From NCBI GenBank assembly GCA_027006785.1, contig JALTFR010000039.1, forward strand, positions 1 to 43,151: a DNA stretch of 43,151 nucleotides. Direction: 5' to 3'. The position numbers were made by a program, and so were the translations under genes. The notes below the pieces were generated by a model that was not told the DNA's origin, searched no databases, and saw nothing but the letters and a program-made list of their open reading frames with translations. Positions 15,921-27,300 of this stretch are shown here, one piece after another; within the stretch, counting starts at the first letter, position 1; every line of letters starts with the position of its first letter. Source of the stretch: Thermoplasmata archaeon. GTDB taxonomy: Archaea > Thermoplasmatota > Thermoplasmata > WALJ01.

Positions 15921-15957
15921 TTATATATCTTAATATGTGTGTTAAATCTAAGAGGTG
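15921..15957 (+). promoter_or_regulatory. TATA box and ribosome site for the second two-TM protein
   Basis: ttatatatct (15921-15930) is a strong TATA box; AGAGGTG (15951-15957) lies 5 nt before the ATG at 15963. Together they give a short leader with a ribosome site and show that the upstream in-frame ATG at 15915 lies inside the promoter and is not the start. Confidence 0.6.
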
Positions 15958-15962
15958 TAAGT

Positions 15963-16535
15963 ATGAGTGAAAAAATCAGAATGCTTCTGGAGAACAAATG
16001 GGAACGCTATGATGAGAAAAAGATGAGAAGGATGAAGATTTTGATAGGCATCTTTGCTTTTTTGTTCATATACATCATGTTGTTCATAATGGTTTACTCA
16101 TTTTCACATAATTATATTACCAGCGCCCTCTGGGCAGCCGGACTTCTTCCTATCGTTGTTCTTATTTTTTATCTTAAACTTAGACAGATGGACCAGAAAA
16201 AGGATGGCTGGTATTTTTCAGGACTGCAGGATGAAAGACTGAAAAGAGAGGATATTCTCGAACTTATCAGAAAATTCCTTGATTCGAAGGGCTATGTGTT
16301 CCATGAAGAAGAGACTCACCGAACTGCCACACTCTGGATAACATATTTCACGCTACCCACCACAGATTTCAAACTCAGACTCTGGTTTTCCAAACTCGGA
16401 GGTGTTCCCACCGCAGAAGTCGGAATCGGCCCTGAAAGCCCGGTTAATAAAGAACTTCTTGAAGAGCTCAGAAAAGAGATAAGTGAGGAATTCGTGAAGC
16501 GCTATGGTATGAGAAAAATTGAAGGGGAGAATTAA
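15963..16535 (+). CDS. hypothetical two-TM protein, paralogue of the preceding gene
   Basis: 190 residues from the ATG at 15963 (MSEKIRMLLENKW). A charged N-terminal helix of about 24 residues, transmembrane segments at about 25-47 and 52-72, then a soluble domain sharing GWY, LxSxGY, DF and IGP landmarks with the protein at 15368-15877. The arrangement puts the C-terminal domain and probably the N-terminus in the cytoplasm because of positive charges on either side of the hairpin. AT-rich codon use and its own strong promoter suggest regulation separate from queE. No known function; a duplicated pair suggests a hetero-oligomer or ongoing family expansion. Confidence 0.68.
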   Translation: MSEKIRMLLENKWERYDEKKMRRMKILIGIFAFLFIYIMLFIMVYSFSHNYITSALWAAGLLPIVVLIFYLKLRQMDQKKDGWYFSGLQDERLKREDILELIRKFLDSKGYVFHEEETHRTATLWITYFTLPTTDFKLRLWFSKLGGVPTAEVGIGPESPVNKELLEELRKEISEEFVKRYGMRKIEGEN

Positions 16536-16540
16536 GAGAT

Positions 16541-18163
16541 TTATTTCTTCCTGTTCTTCACTGCGGTCGGAGTGAGTTTCTCTATCTCGCCCTTCTCCAG
16601 CTTCTCCTTGAATATCTGGGTCAGACGGAACTTCTGGACCTTTCCCCTTCCGCTTATGGGAAGCTCGTCCACGATTATCACATATCTGGGCACCTTTGCG
16701 CTCGCTATCTTCCCGTAGCAGAAATCCACGATCTCTATCGGGTCTATGCTCACGCCTTCCTTGGGTATCACAGCAGCGCCCACGACCTCTCCGAGCTCCC
16801 TGTCAGGCACTGCAGCTATCGCCACATCCTGCACCTTGTCGAACTCCCTGATGAACTCCTCGATCTCCCTGGGATAGACATTGAATCCTCCGACGATTAT
16901 CATCTCCTTCTTCCTTCCGACTATCTTCACATATCCGTACCTGTCTATGGTCGCAAGGTCACCGGTGTATAGCCAGCCTTCCTCGTCTATGGTCTCGGCC
17001 GTCGCCTCGGGCCTCTTGTAGTATCCCTTCATCACATTGTAGCCCCTGCACGCCAGCTCTCCCATCTCGCCTATGGGAACCTCCTTCCTGTCCTCGTCCA
17101 CTATCTTCACACACACGCCGGGTATGGTCCTTCCAACCGTTTCCGCCTTGAGCTCGTCGCTGTCGTCGAAGCTTGTCATGGTTATTACCGGCGATGCCTC
17201 CGTCAGCCCGTATGCAATCAGCACATCCATGTTCATCTCGCTCTTGACCGCCTTGACAACATCCACCGGGCAGGGCGCTCCGGCCATTATTCCCGTTCTC
17301 ATTGAGGACATATCGTAGTTCACATTCTCAAGTATCTCCAGCATGCGTATGAACATCGTGGGGACGCCGTGCACTATGCTTGCCTTATTGTCCTGTATGG
17401 CCTTCAGGCTGTTCTCTGGAGTGAAAACTGGCAGCGGTATCACAGCAGATGCCTTTGTCACGGCAGCGGTTATACCGAGCACACATCCGAAGCAGTGGCT
17501 GAACGGAACCTGAACCAGATACCTATCCTCCTCCGTTGCCCTCAGGGTGTTCGCCGTATCCAGTCCGTTCTGCACTATGTTGTAATGTGTCAGCATGGCT
17601 CCCTTCGGCTTTCCGGTGGTTCCTGATGTGTAAAGGATGAATGTCACATCGTCGAGGTCCAGTTCCCTCTGCCTCTTGGCATAATCTTCATCGTTCTCAT
17701 ATCCCTCGCCCATCTTCAGGGCATCCTCGAAGCTCGTTCCCCATTCCGGAGCGTTGCCAACAACGATCGCATTCTTCAGGTCCGGAAGGTTCGGCCTCAG
17801 GTCATCGAGCATCTTCGTGAACTCTATCTTACCGTGGCGCTCCGATGTTATCACAGCAACGGACTCAGAGTGCTGGAGTATGTATTCCGCCTCGGATGGC
17901 TTGTACCATGTGTCCATCGGTACGACCACGCCGCCGATCCTCGGGACAGCGAACCAGCCGACCACCCATTCGGGTATGTTCTGCATCCAGAGGCCGACCT
18001 TGTCCCCTTTCTTCACTCCCATCTTAAAAAGGGCGTATGCGAGGCGGTCCACCATATCGTCCAGTTCCCTGTAGCTTATCTCGCGCTCCCCGAACTTGAC
18101 CGCAAGTCTGTCCGGGAACCTCTCTGCCTGTTTTCTTAGAAGATCTCCTATCGTCTCTACCAT
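16541..18163 (-). CDS. AMP-forming acyl-CoA synthetase (long/medium-chain fatty acid-CoA ligase type)
   Basis: A 540-residue ANL-superfamily adenylating enzyme. The phosphate-binding loop is YTSGTTGKPKG (178-188); later motifs include AYGLTEASP, GWLYTGDLATID, the hinge region GRKKEMIIVGGFNVYPREIE and the catalytic lysine in SGRGKVQK. It should activate a carboxylic acid with ATP and transfer it to CoA. The motif set is that of medium/long-chain acyl-CoA ligases, but archaeal substrates range from short acids to aromatic acids, so specificity is open. The ATG at 18163 follows a TATA-like atataaag read on the minus strand (18191-18198), giving a leader of only a few nt. Confidence 0.9.
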   Translation of the reverse strand: MVETIGDLLRKQAERFPDRLAVKFGEREISYRELDDMVDRLAYALFKMGVKKGDKVGLWMQNIPEWVVGWFAVPRIGGVVVPMDTWYKPSEAEYILQHSESVAVITSERHGKIEFTKMLDDLRPNLPDLKNAIVVGNAPEWGTSFEDALKMGEGYENDEDYAKRQRELDLDDVTFILYTSGTTGKPKGAMLTHYNIVQNGLDTANTLRATEEDRYLVQVPFSHCFGCVLGITAAVTKASAVIPLPVFTPENSLKAIQDNKASIVHGVPTMFIRMLEILENVNYDMSSMRTGIMAGAPCPVDVVKAVKSEMNMDVLIAYGLTEASPVITMTSFDDSDELKAETVGRTIPGVCVKIVDEDRKEVPIGEMGELACRGYNVMKGYYKRPEATAETIDEEGWLYTGDLATIDRYGYVKIVGRKKEMIIVGGFNVYPREIEEFIREFDKVQDVAIAAVPDRELGEVVGAAVIPKEGVSIDPIEIVDFCYGKIASAKVPRYVIIVDELPISGRGKVQKFRLTQIFKEKLEKGEIEKLTPTAVKNRKK

Positions 18164-18193
18164 GATATCACAACCGGTGGATTGGGAAATGCT

Positions 18194-18919
18194 TTATATC
18201 GTTTTGGGAGGGCAGTTCTTCCTGCAGTAGAAAGGCCCTGCGATGACATAGGCGGATGTGCTTACCAGCACCAGAAAAGAGCCGTAGAGGGCGAGGCCGT
18301 ATCCGTAATAGAAGGATGCGGAAAGCAGAAGTATGAACATCAGCAGGATTATGGCCGAAACAGCGGCCAGCGGGCCCCTCGGCTTCGGGTACTTGAGAGG
18401 AGAGACCATCATTACAGATATGAGGGCTGCGATACCGAGCCCGAGCCACGACACAACCGGAAACCCTCCTTTTCCGATTATAAGTATGGATGAGAGGAGA
18501 ATGAGGGACGCGGATGGCGTAGGCAATCCCCTGAAATAAGGAAGCGCATAGCCTTCCCTTGAGAAGGCGCTCAGCCTCACTATCCCTAGGAAGACATAGA
18601 GGAGAGGGACGATGATGCTCACCTGGGCATCCAGGCCTCCGGAGTCCATGTGGTATCCCGCATATATCGCAAGAGCAGGTGCGGCGCAGAATGAGATGGT
18701 ATCCGCAAGTGAATCCACCTGCATCCCCCTTTCATGCGGACCTCCGTACCTTCGGGCCAGTATCCCATCAAGCCCGTCCAGAAGTATGGCGAGCGCTATC
18801 ATCAGCGAGCCCTTCACCATATCTCCATTGAGAAAGAAGGATATGGCTAAAAATCCCGAAAGTCCGTTGAGCGCGGAGATATAGTCCGCGGGTGAAAGTC
18901 TATTCAGTGGGGAGCGCAA
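18194..18919 (-). CDS. pssA: CDP-alcohol phosphatidyltransferase, probable archaetidylserine synthase
   Basis: A 241-residue membrane protein that should transfer serine to CDP-archaeol. The complete CDP-alcohol phosphatidyltransferase signature is present: D48-G-x-x-D51-G-x-x-A55-R56, then G65, D69 and D73. About six or seven hydrophobic segments follow. It overlaps the decarboxylase gene upstream by 20 nt. The pairing with an archaetidylserine decarboxylase makes serine the likely head group rather than inositol or glycerol phosphate. It is the last gene of the minus-strand operon beginning with aglB. Confidence 0.88.
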   Translation of the reverse strand: MRSPLNRLSPADYISALNGLSGFLAISFFLNGDMVKGSLMIALAILLDGLDGILARRYGGPHERGMQVDSLADTISFCAAPALAIYAGYHMDSGGLDAQVSIIVPLLYVFLGIVRLSAFSREGYALPYFRGLPTPSASLILLSSILIIGKGGFPVVSWLGLGIAALISVMMVSPLKYPKPRGPLAAVSAIILLMFILLLSASFYYGYGLALYGSFLVLVSTSAYVIAGPFYCRKNCPPKTI

Positions 18920-19550
18920 TTACTGTCTCACCTGCCTTCACCCTATCCCCTTCATTCACTATAACCTTAACCCCTGCCGGCATGATGGTATCCACCCTTG
19001 AGCCGAATCGTATCATACCTATCCTCTGCCCTTTCTCCACCTCATCCCCTTCCTTCACATAGGTGACTATGCGCCTTACGAGAACGCCTGCTATCTGAAC
19101 CACCGTAACCCTGCCGATGTCCGTGTCCATCTCGATGTACATGCGCTCGTTCCTCTCTGAATCTTTGCGGTATGCAGGGAGATATCCCCCAGGAACATGC
19201 CTCACTGAAACTATTTTTCCGGAGATCGGCGCTCTGTTCACATGCACATTGTGCACATTCATGAAGACAGCAACCCTTTTTCTACCGTCCTTCTCATCCA
19301 CTATGCTGACAACTCCGTCAGCCGGAGAGACTATCCCTTTCTCAGGTATCTCGCGCTCCGGGTCCCTGAAAAAGAGCAGAAAGAAAAGAAACGCCGCCAG
19401 ACTAAGCAACAGAACCGTGTATTCCAGCCACCTGAGTGGAAAGAAGTGCTCTAGCAGTATAAGTACTATGGCTCCCAGCAGCAAGGGCGATATTACGATT
19501 CCCAGAGAGTTCCTTGCAAGTCTCACAGTAGCCTTATCGAATGCCTGCAT
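18900..19550 (-). CDS. asd: archaetidylserine decarboxylase proenzyme (phosphatidylserine decarboxylase family)
   Basis: A 216-residue short-form PS decarboxylase. It is made as a proenzyme that cuts itself to create a pyruvoyl group; the site is visible as FGSR at 182-185, with cleavage expected between G183 and S184. Two N-terminal hydrophobic segments (about 15-60) anchor it, followed by SPADGVV (75-81) and the conserved His-rich MNVHNVHVNRAP (97-108). It should convert archaetidylserine to archaetidylethanolamine, the product of the next gene being its substrate. It begins 3 nt after the trm1 stop codon. Confidence 0.9.
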   Translation of the reverse strand: MQAFDKATVRLARNSLGIVISPLLLGAIVLILLEHFFPLRWLEYTVLLLSLAAFLFFLLFFRDPEREIPEKGIVSPADGVVSIVDEKDGRKRVAVFMNVHNVHVNRAPISGKIVSVRHVPGGYLPAYRKDSERNERMYIEMDTDIGRVTVVQIAGVLVRRIVTYVKEGDEVEKGQRIGMIRFGSRVDTIMPAGVKVIVNEGDRVKAGETVIALPTE

Positions 19551-19553
19551 ATA

Positions 19554-20618
19554 TCAGTTATGCCCGAAGACACGGAATATATCGTCCGGCGGAGCATCCG
19601 TCTTGAACCCCGTAGGCGAGAAATGGGTCCTTTCGGCCCTGTATCTCATCTCCCTCAACCTGCCCAGTATCCTCTCCATGGGGGGAGATGATGTTCCGAG
19701 ATGGGATGCTATCTCCGGGCTCTCATGGAAACATAACGGCATGTCCGCCTCCTTTTTCCATATTTCAAGCATCTTCTCCATCCTCTTCTTCGTGCCGAAA
19801 TGCTCCTCGACCCTCATGGAATCCAGGATATCCCTGTCAAAGAGAGGTCCGAGCCACATTGGCCCGTATTCCCTGCCTTCCTTCCATGAAAGGCCTTCGA
19901 AATCCAGAAATCCGATGCTTTCAAGGGCCTTATCCGCCTTCCTTGCCCCCTTCTCCACCCTCAGATATGCCCTGAAATAGTGGTCCGCGGAATAGGATAG
20001 CACTGGCCTGAGGCCGATGTCATGGGTGGCCGCTATCCTCACGATATATCCTATCAATATCCGAAGGCCTGCCTCGTGCATGCACCAGTTGTGCGCAGGG
20101 TTCGCCATGTACCTTCTTTTGCACACCTTCGGGTATGCTCCACAGAGAACCGCGGTGTCCGTAGCGCTCACCCCTATGACGCCCTTTCTTGATAAAGAAC
20201 GGACGGCAGCATCCAGAAATGGCACCGGTGTTCCGAAGGGGTCTATATCTATGTAATCAAAGCCTGTTTCCATGGCCAGAGCGTTGACATTCATGTTGTG
20301 CGCTATGGCATCCGAGGAGTTCAGTTCGATATTTCTCTTTATCAGTTCGAAGGCCTTCGGGTCCCTGTCGTTGATATGCACCTCTTCAGCGCTCGTCTCC
20401 AGTGAAAAACGGATTCCCCTTATCCCTGAGGCTGCAAGCCCGTCCAGCACCCTTCTCGGAGATAAGGTATTGAGAAGTGAGACCGAGATATCCCTGTTGA
20501 GCTCCATCGTTGGGTTGTAAAAGACCTCCACATCAGCGCTGTTCGGGCCCTTTCTCCATTCCGCAGGAGGGACCAGTATCCTTGCAAGGCCTTCCTCTAT
20601 CTCAACCAGACCTACCAT
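19554..20618 (-). CDS. trm1: tRNA (guanine(26)-N2)-dimethyltransferase Trm1
   Basis: A 354-residue SAM-dependent methyltransferase acting on G26 of tRNA. Motifs: LDGLAASGIRGIR (58-70) at the SAM site, the catalytic DPFGTP (126-131), and family stretches such as CGAYPKVCKRRY and HEAGLRILIGYI. The C-terminal part is shorter than in some homologues but no motif is missing. Its start overlaps the CARDB membrane-protein gene by 7 nt and its stop is 3 nt before the lipid decarboxylase gene, so a tRNA-modification gene is embedded in an envelope operon. Confidence 0.93.
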   Translation of the reverse strand: MVGLVEIEEGLARILVPPAEWRKGPNSADVEVFYNPTMELNRDISVSLLNTLSPRRVLDGLAASGIRGIRFSLETSAEEVHINDRDPKAFELIKRNIELNSSDAIAHNMNVNALAMETGFDYIDIDPFGTPVPFLDAAVRSLSRKGVIGVSATDTAVLCGAYPKVCKRRYMANPAHNWCMHEAGLRILIGYIVRIAATHDIGLRPVLSYSADHYFRAYLRVEKGARKADKALESIGFLDFEGLSWKEGREYGPMWLGPLFDRDILDSMRVEEHFGTKKRMEKMLEIWKKEADMPLCFHESPEIASHLGTSSPPMERILGRLREMRYRAERTHFSPTGFKTDAPPDDIFRVFGHN

Positions 20619-21391
20619 TTCTTCCTCTTGGGCATCCTCTTCTTCTTGCGGTGGTGTACTTCAAAGGCTATGGTCGCTGTTCCTGTGAAGACGATGGCGA
20701 GAGCTATCCAGAGTGAGGTTTTATTCTCCTTCATCTGACCCACATATATGTCCTGTACCAGCGTTGTCTTTCCGCCCTCAAAGGTCAGGTTGCTCTTGGG
20801 GTCTATGACTATCTTCATTGTATGGACGCCTTTTGAGAAATCCTTCGGATTCCATTTCAGAGTAACGCTAGAGCTCTTGCCTGCATCAACACTTACCTGC
20901 GTGCTGTACTGGTATTTTCCGTCTATGTAGAGGCTCACGGTCACGTTCTTTGCATCAACCGATCCTGAGTTATATATCGGCACCTGCACTGTATTTGGCT
21001 TAAGGGCGTTCACCTTATACTCAACCCGATTCCAGTATGTGTCGTTGCCTATGTCTGCCGTACCGTTCACCGTGATGGTGAATTTTGTCGCTGTATCGGG
21101 AGCCTTGATATGGACCGTGAGGACATTGCTATCTGTAGAGGAGTAATTCGCAGGGTTAACCGAACCGCCGGATGACACGCTAACGCGGCATCCCCATCTG
21201 TCAGCATCCGGAGCTCCCACTATCGTGACGGTGTAATCGTATTGCTCTCCTGTAAGTACGTCAGTTGGACCGCTAACTATGGTCCTTATCTGGCTTCCGG
21301 TTGAAGAGGAAGAGGCGGCATCGACATGCACTGGCACATGCAGAGCTGCGAAAAGCAGGGCTAGAAGTATTATGATTGCGAGCTTTTTCAC
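20612..21391 (-). CDS. secreted, membrane-anchored CARDB-domain protein coupled to AglB
   Basis: 259 residues from a GTG at 21391 (VKKLAIIILLALLFAALHV...). An N-terminal signal peptide, a beta-rich domain (about 35-130), a CARDB-like Ig domain (about 130-215, with VQVPIYNSGSVDAKNVTVSLY and GVHTMKIVIDP), a C-terminal transmembrane helix and a very basic cytoplasmic tail (HHRKKKRMPKRKK). Several N-x-S/T sequons lie in the outer part. The GTG start overlaps the aglB stop as GTGA, with a G-rich ribosome site upstream, so the protein is translated with AglB. The same C-terminal plan (Ig-like domain, TM helix, basic tail) occurs at the end of AglB, so it may be an accessory subunit; that role is inferred. 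Confidence 0.8.
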   Translation of the reverse strand: MKKLAIIILLALLFAALHVPVHVDAASSSSTGSQIRTIVSGPTDVLTGEQYDYTVTIVGAPDADRWGCRVSVSSGGSVNPANYSSTDSNVLTVHIKAPDTATKFTITVNGTADIGNDTYWNRVEYKVNALKPNTVQVPIYNSGSVDAKNVTVSLYIDGKYQYSTQVSVDAGKSSSVTLKWNPKDFSKGVHTMKIVIDPKSNLTFEGGKTTLVQDIYVGQMKENKTSLWIALAIVFTGTATIAFEVHHRKKKRMPKRKKW

Positions 21392-24300
21392 AGTATCGCC
21401 CCCTTCTTCCTCCCTATTATGTAGATGGCTGCCAGTACGCCCACTATGCCGAGTGCCCAATATATCGGTGTCATATCCATCTTCTGAGGATTCCACAGTG
21501 TGACATTCTCACCAGAGACCGTTATATCTGGCTTTATCTCCAGCGAAGGGAGCGGAGCGATCAGGGTCTTTTCATCGCTCGCACCGTTCGCACTCTGTAC
21601 GAGTATTGTGAACTTCGCATCATATGCAGGTGCATGAGCTATGGGTATCAGTTTCACATATACCCTTGAACTGGAATTCGCAGGTATGCTCAGCTGTACG
21701 CTATCTGAATAATTTCCTGATTTGCTGTCCGAGAGCCCTATGTCCCAGCCCATCGCATTGAGTTTGGCTCTATCCTGCGGAGTCACCGAGAATGTGTTCG
21801 GAGCATTTCCGGTATTGCGTATTTCAACTGAATACACGGCATTTCCTTCCAGCCATGATGAGGTGCTTATGTTTTCTATCCGTACGCCCGGGACCTCTTT
21901 AACGCCCAGAGCCAGCCTCAGAGAATCACTGTATGAGGGAGATGCGGATGAAGTTGCCACCACAGTAAGTGGCTCGTGGTTGAGCAAGGCATCGGAGGGG
22001 ACATGCACGGTAACTCTCACAGTTGTGCTCTCGGATGGCTGGAGCTCGACATAGTTCGGACTGAAATCACAGTGCCATGGGCTGGATGTGAAGGTGTATT
22101 TGTCAGGGGTATTTCCTGCATTCTTCACCGTTATAGTATAAACGACATCCGTGCCCGGCATAACGGTCACTCTCTGGGATGAATCCCATGACAGTTTAGG
22201 TTTGTATGTGTTGATCCTGTCAAGAACGATGTTCTGCTCCTTGCTGAATATGAGACTGACATCCAGATTCTTCAGATACGATGTCTGAATTCCATATTCC
22301 TCGTCCTTTGCGGACACGACCACGCTGTAATTTCCCCTTGGAACGGTTATCCTGAATTTTCCGCTGGAATTGCTTGAGAAGCTTTTCTGTATGCTCTGAT
22401 CATTCACATTTATCATGGATATGTTGGCGGATATGCCACTTCCGTCGCTTTTCACCGTGGTTCCCGAGAATACGGCAGCTGGATCCATGTGTATGCTCCT
22501 GTGCGTGTGCTCTCCGATGGTTATCTCGTCCATGACAGCATAGGGGCTGTCTCCCGCCTTTGATTCGGCATAGACGACATATGCACCCATCGGTACACTC
22601 GCATGGAAAGTTCCATCGGACGATGTAACGAAGGAATACTCTTGGCCGTTATCTTCGGACCTGAGGATGACTGAAGTGTTTCCTGCAGGTGAACTGTCAA
22701 CATACAGGGAGGCCGTAAGATTTCCCGGAGGTATATGGCGGCTGAGCATGAGATTGACGGTCTTCGAAGAGGATATAGCGGTGGTGAGACTTCCTGTGTA
22801 CGTCACGTTGCGCTCTATATTATCAACCGTCTCCATGTCCGTATAATCAACCGAGAACGTATAATCCCCCTTCGGGAGCATCAGATATATCTCGTTCTTC
22901 GACAGATATGTCTTCACCGCATTTTCAACAGATACGTTCAGAGGTATATTGGTGACTTTCTTGCCATCGACCTCCATGCGTACCGTGACCTCATTTGCCT
23001 CTTTGTATTTCAGAGTGATGTTCTCGGGCCCGGAGGCATGTATGGCATCATATATGGCAAAGATTCCGTTCGCGCTGCTCATCGTTGAATTTATTATGTA
23101 GTCTCCGACCGGGAGATATACCTTGAAAGTTCCGTTCGTGGTCCTGTATGGATATTCAACAGAACCGTTCGAGAAATACAGCACGTATGTCTGGTTTGAG
23201 GTGGCTCCGTCATAGATAGCCCTTCCCTCTATCAGGTATCTCTTCTGTATTGTCAGGTTCTTTACCGTTCCTTCCGAGTAAGGATTGACGTAGAGCCACT
23301 CGTAGTGAGAGAGTTCATACCTTGATGTGTGGTTCTCATCTGTATACTGGGCCACTATTACGGTGTATCTTCCTCCATAGAGCTGTATAGAGTAATTCCC
23401 CGTGCTGTCTGTGGTTGTATTGTAGGTGGAATTGTAGCCGTAGAAGCTTACATTTATTCCTGCAGCAGGATTTCCATTCAGATACACGGTTCCAGATACG
23501 GTGCTCTTCAGAGCCACCATGCTTACATTATGGTATATCTCATCTCCGGCTGAAAGATGTATGGTGCGCTCATAGGTCGAATATCCGTTTGAACTCACAG
23601 TCAGTGTGTAATTTCCGGGTGCAAGATAGTACTCATAGTCTCCTCTATCGTCGCTGAATGTACGGAAGCTATCTCCTGTTGCTTCGCTGGTGAAATCCAT
23701 TCTGGCCCTTTCCACCGGCAGGTTCTCAACACCTGTTATCTTTCCCTTGATGATTGCACCGTGTTCAAGATCGATGTTGACTACCCGGTCATGAGGTATG
23801 CTTATCCATGTGGAATATGCATACGGGAAACGGGCAAATGCGTGGGCCACATACATGTGATACGTGCCTGACGGCAGGTATGCCGAATAGTTGCCATCTA
23901 TGGAATATACCTCCCATCTGGCACCTTCGGAGTTGATGAATGATATGGGGAAATTGTCCTTGTAATAGTGCTTGTAGCGTATATAACCTCTCAATTCGTA
24001 TGCCTGCTTGAGCTGGAAGGTCTTCTGGCTTCTGTCCTTGAGATTGATGTGGTCCATAAGCATATATCTGGAGCCGCCGTGCATGTAAATTCCCGTTACG
24101 GTGTAACTGCCTCTCGGAAGTTTCAGAGAGAAATAGCCGTTCTTATCTGTTATAACGGAGCGCCTTGCTTCTACATCCGTATAATTCACAAAGTTCAGAC
24201 CGAAGTTCGGTATTGCCCGGCCGTCCAGAACCACGTAGCCGCTCAGCTTTGTAGCGGGATAAACTGAGATGTTCACAGTAGATGTGCTGTTTGTCATGAG

Positions 24301-27300
24301 ACCGAATCTTGTGTTTCCTCCGGTAAGGTTATCCGATACCGTATCTACCTGATATACTCCAGGTATAACTCCGTGTACGGAATATCTGCCCTCACGGTCC
24401 GTAGTGAAATTGAATTCATTGTGGGAATCGAGCGCATAGGCCCTGAATGTTATTCCCTGAGCTGCATTCCCGTTGATATAGCGCGCTACCCCTCTTATGG
24501 ATGACGTAGGTACGGGGACATCCTGTGTGGCCCCTTTGGATGGTTTTACCGTTACAGTTGCATTGATATATTTTACATAGCCGTTATAGTTCTCCTCAAC
24601 TCCATAATCTCCGGGTACAATATCCGAAAAGCTGTAGTTTCCTCCTGAATCAGATACGGCGGTGTAGTTTATGCTGAGGCTCTTTCCGTAGAGTGTGACC
24701 TTAACTCCTGAAAGTCCGTGTTCATCCGTGTCCTTAACACCGTTATTGTTCATATCAAGAAATGCATTTCCCCTTACTTTACTGGTGGAAACGACGGGGT
24801 CCTTTTCTATGAAATAATCCCACTTTCCATCCCCGTTCATGTCGTATTTCTCCCTCCATGCCTGATATCTCTCAACATGGAAATGAGTGGCATTCAGGAT
24901 ATTCTTCTCAGAGAGCCTTATCTTGTCCAGCGAACCCCCATTTGAAACAATGAGTGTTACATTTCCAAATGGTGCAAGTATGCTGTAATGGCCGTTACTG
25001 TCGGTCTTTACGGTTTCATGAGGAATTCCGTAGTCGTCATAAACAGTTACTCGAACATCACCGACTGGGTGCCTCTGTGGCGTCTCTACCGTACCATTGA
25101 CTATTGCTCCTTCGTAGTACTCGAGGAATGTTACTCCGCTGTATAGGGTCCCCGGACTCATATCCACGATTCCCTGACCTGTCTTTCTGTAATGGAAGGC
25201 CTCTTCCATGGAAACGGCCTGCCATGCATCACTGTGGTTCTTGTAATCCTTATATGGGTTCCAGTAAGCCGTGCGGTAGACAACCCTGAAATGAGTGAGA
25301 TTCCATGCCGGCATAGGGATGTTGTCTTTCATGTTCTGGCTGAGACCGGGCAGGCCATTGTCTCCGAGTCCTGCCTCTTTCGGACTGTATCCGAAATAAT
25401 TCCTGTAAATCATCGAATTATAGAACATATCCTTGTATTCTATCTCAGTATGATCTATATTCTCCCTTTCATCCTTGGGAATGTCGTCTATCGGGTATTT
25501 CTTCCCGTATTTTGTAACAGCATATATCATATAGAAATCGTAAGGGAGCCTGTGGTTGCCATTGCTTATCCTGCGGTCGGAAAGGACGGCAGGAGCATAG
25601 AAAATGCCTGTGTTCTGTGCAGAGAATGGTATTAGTCTCGAATCAACGGCAAAATACGATATCCTCTTCCCTGTAGTATCCTCAAGGGCTTTCAGCATCT
25701 CTACAAGGTGCTCTTCCGGATATGTCTGAAGTATTCCTCTCACAGCAACATAACGGGCATTCTTATCGTCCATCTGTGAGTCATAATAGCTGTATTTTTC
25801 GGGATGAGCGATTATCTGAGGGACATATTTCTGGGGGTGACGGTACATATCCACTATCTGGTTTACCTGTTCATCAGTAAGGTAGTGATGCATGAGATCC
25901 ATGGAACGCTCACTGAACTCCCCTGTTTTCGGGTTATACTCGGAATCCAGTATCCTCTCGATAAGAAGGGAAATGGCCTCGGTTTCATTCTGGGCCATGA
26001 GGAAACTGCCTGCTAACTGATAACCGTTCTGGAAGTTATCTGCCACTGCAGGGTGCTCTCCCTCCTGTATGGATTCGAAACCGTAATCCCACCAGCTGAG
26101 GAAACCGGGACGATTCTCAGGCAACTGGTCAGTATCTTGCGCCCTGAACCATTTCCATGCGGCAGGCCAGTACTGATTTGGTGTCGGAAGCTGATACCCG
26201 AACGCACCGAAATACCAGAGATCTCTCTGATTGGATGCATTGTATAAAGAAGAATCAGGCCTCATAAAATCAGGCATCGTGTTGTATACCTGAAGGTCAT
26301 ATTGCTTCTTCTCATTGGTTGGAATCCCGGCATCCACTGCATACCACACGTTGGGCATTACCACCATGAAGACAAGGAAGAGCACCACTATGATGTGTTT
26401 AATCTTCACGCTCTTCTTTATCGCATAGTACTTGTTCCCGCTCAGGCTCCTGTATGTCTTCTTCATAGAGCCGAAATCGGCCTCTTTTATGATGTAGTAA
26501 GTTATCCATGCGGCAGATATTGCAAAAGCAGGTGCCGCATTGAACATGAACCTCGCAGCAGAAACCGCCATATATATTGAAACTGCGCTCCATATCACAA
26601 AGAACACGTAGTCCGGCTCCCATTTCTTTCTCATCTTCCATATAATCCACAGAATGGCCAGAAGCGACATGAAGAAGGTTACCGGCCCGAAGGACATTAT
26701 CATGTTACTGATATATGGCGCCTGTGCCTCTGCAATGGTCTGATACAGCTTGGAAACTGTGAAATATCCTGTCTGGTGCTCAATGGTCTTGAATAACTTT
26801 GGAAGGAAGTAATACATCCCAACAGCTGCTATGGCAATAGCACCTATAAGAGCCGGGATGGTAAGTGTCCATGGAAGCCTGCGGGTCGTTGAGAAATAGA
26901 GGCCCATTACAAGTATTGCAGATGTCATTATTGCGGGCGCCCATACCCAGTAAACCTGATTTGTGATGTAGTAATACGGAAACGCAAAAATCAGAGGCAT
27001 GCCCATAGAAAGGAATGCCACGGATGTCAGAGCAAGTGTATCCCTTCCCCTGAATACGTTTATGAATACCTGAAATAGGAAATATATGACGACTATGAAG
27101 AACAGATATGAGAAACCCTTCCATGTGAGGGCAACAGTCATTGCCGAAACTCCGGAAAGCCCGGCATACAGGAAGGCCTGCCTGTTCTCCTTAGCCATTG
27201 CTGAAAAGCCGTTTCTTATCTCCGGGAATTTTCTCCAGCTATCAACCCAGTCTTTTTCCTTCAGTTTTTCAAGAGATACCAGAAGGAAATAGATTGATAG

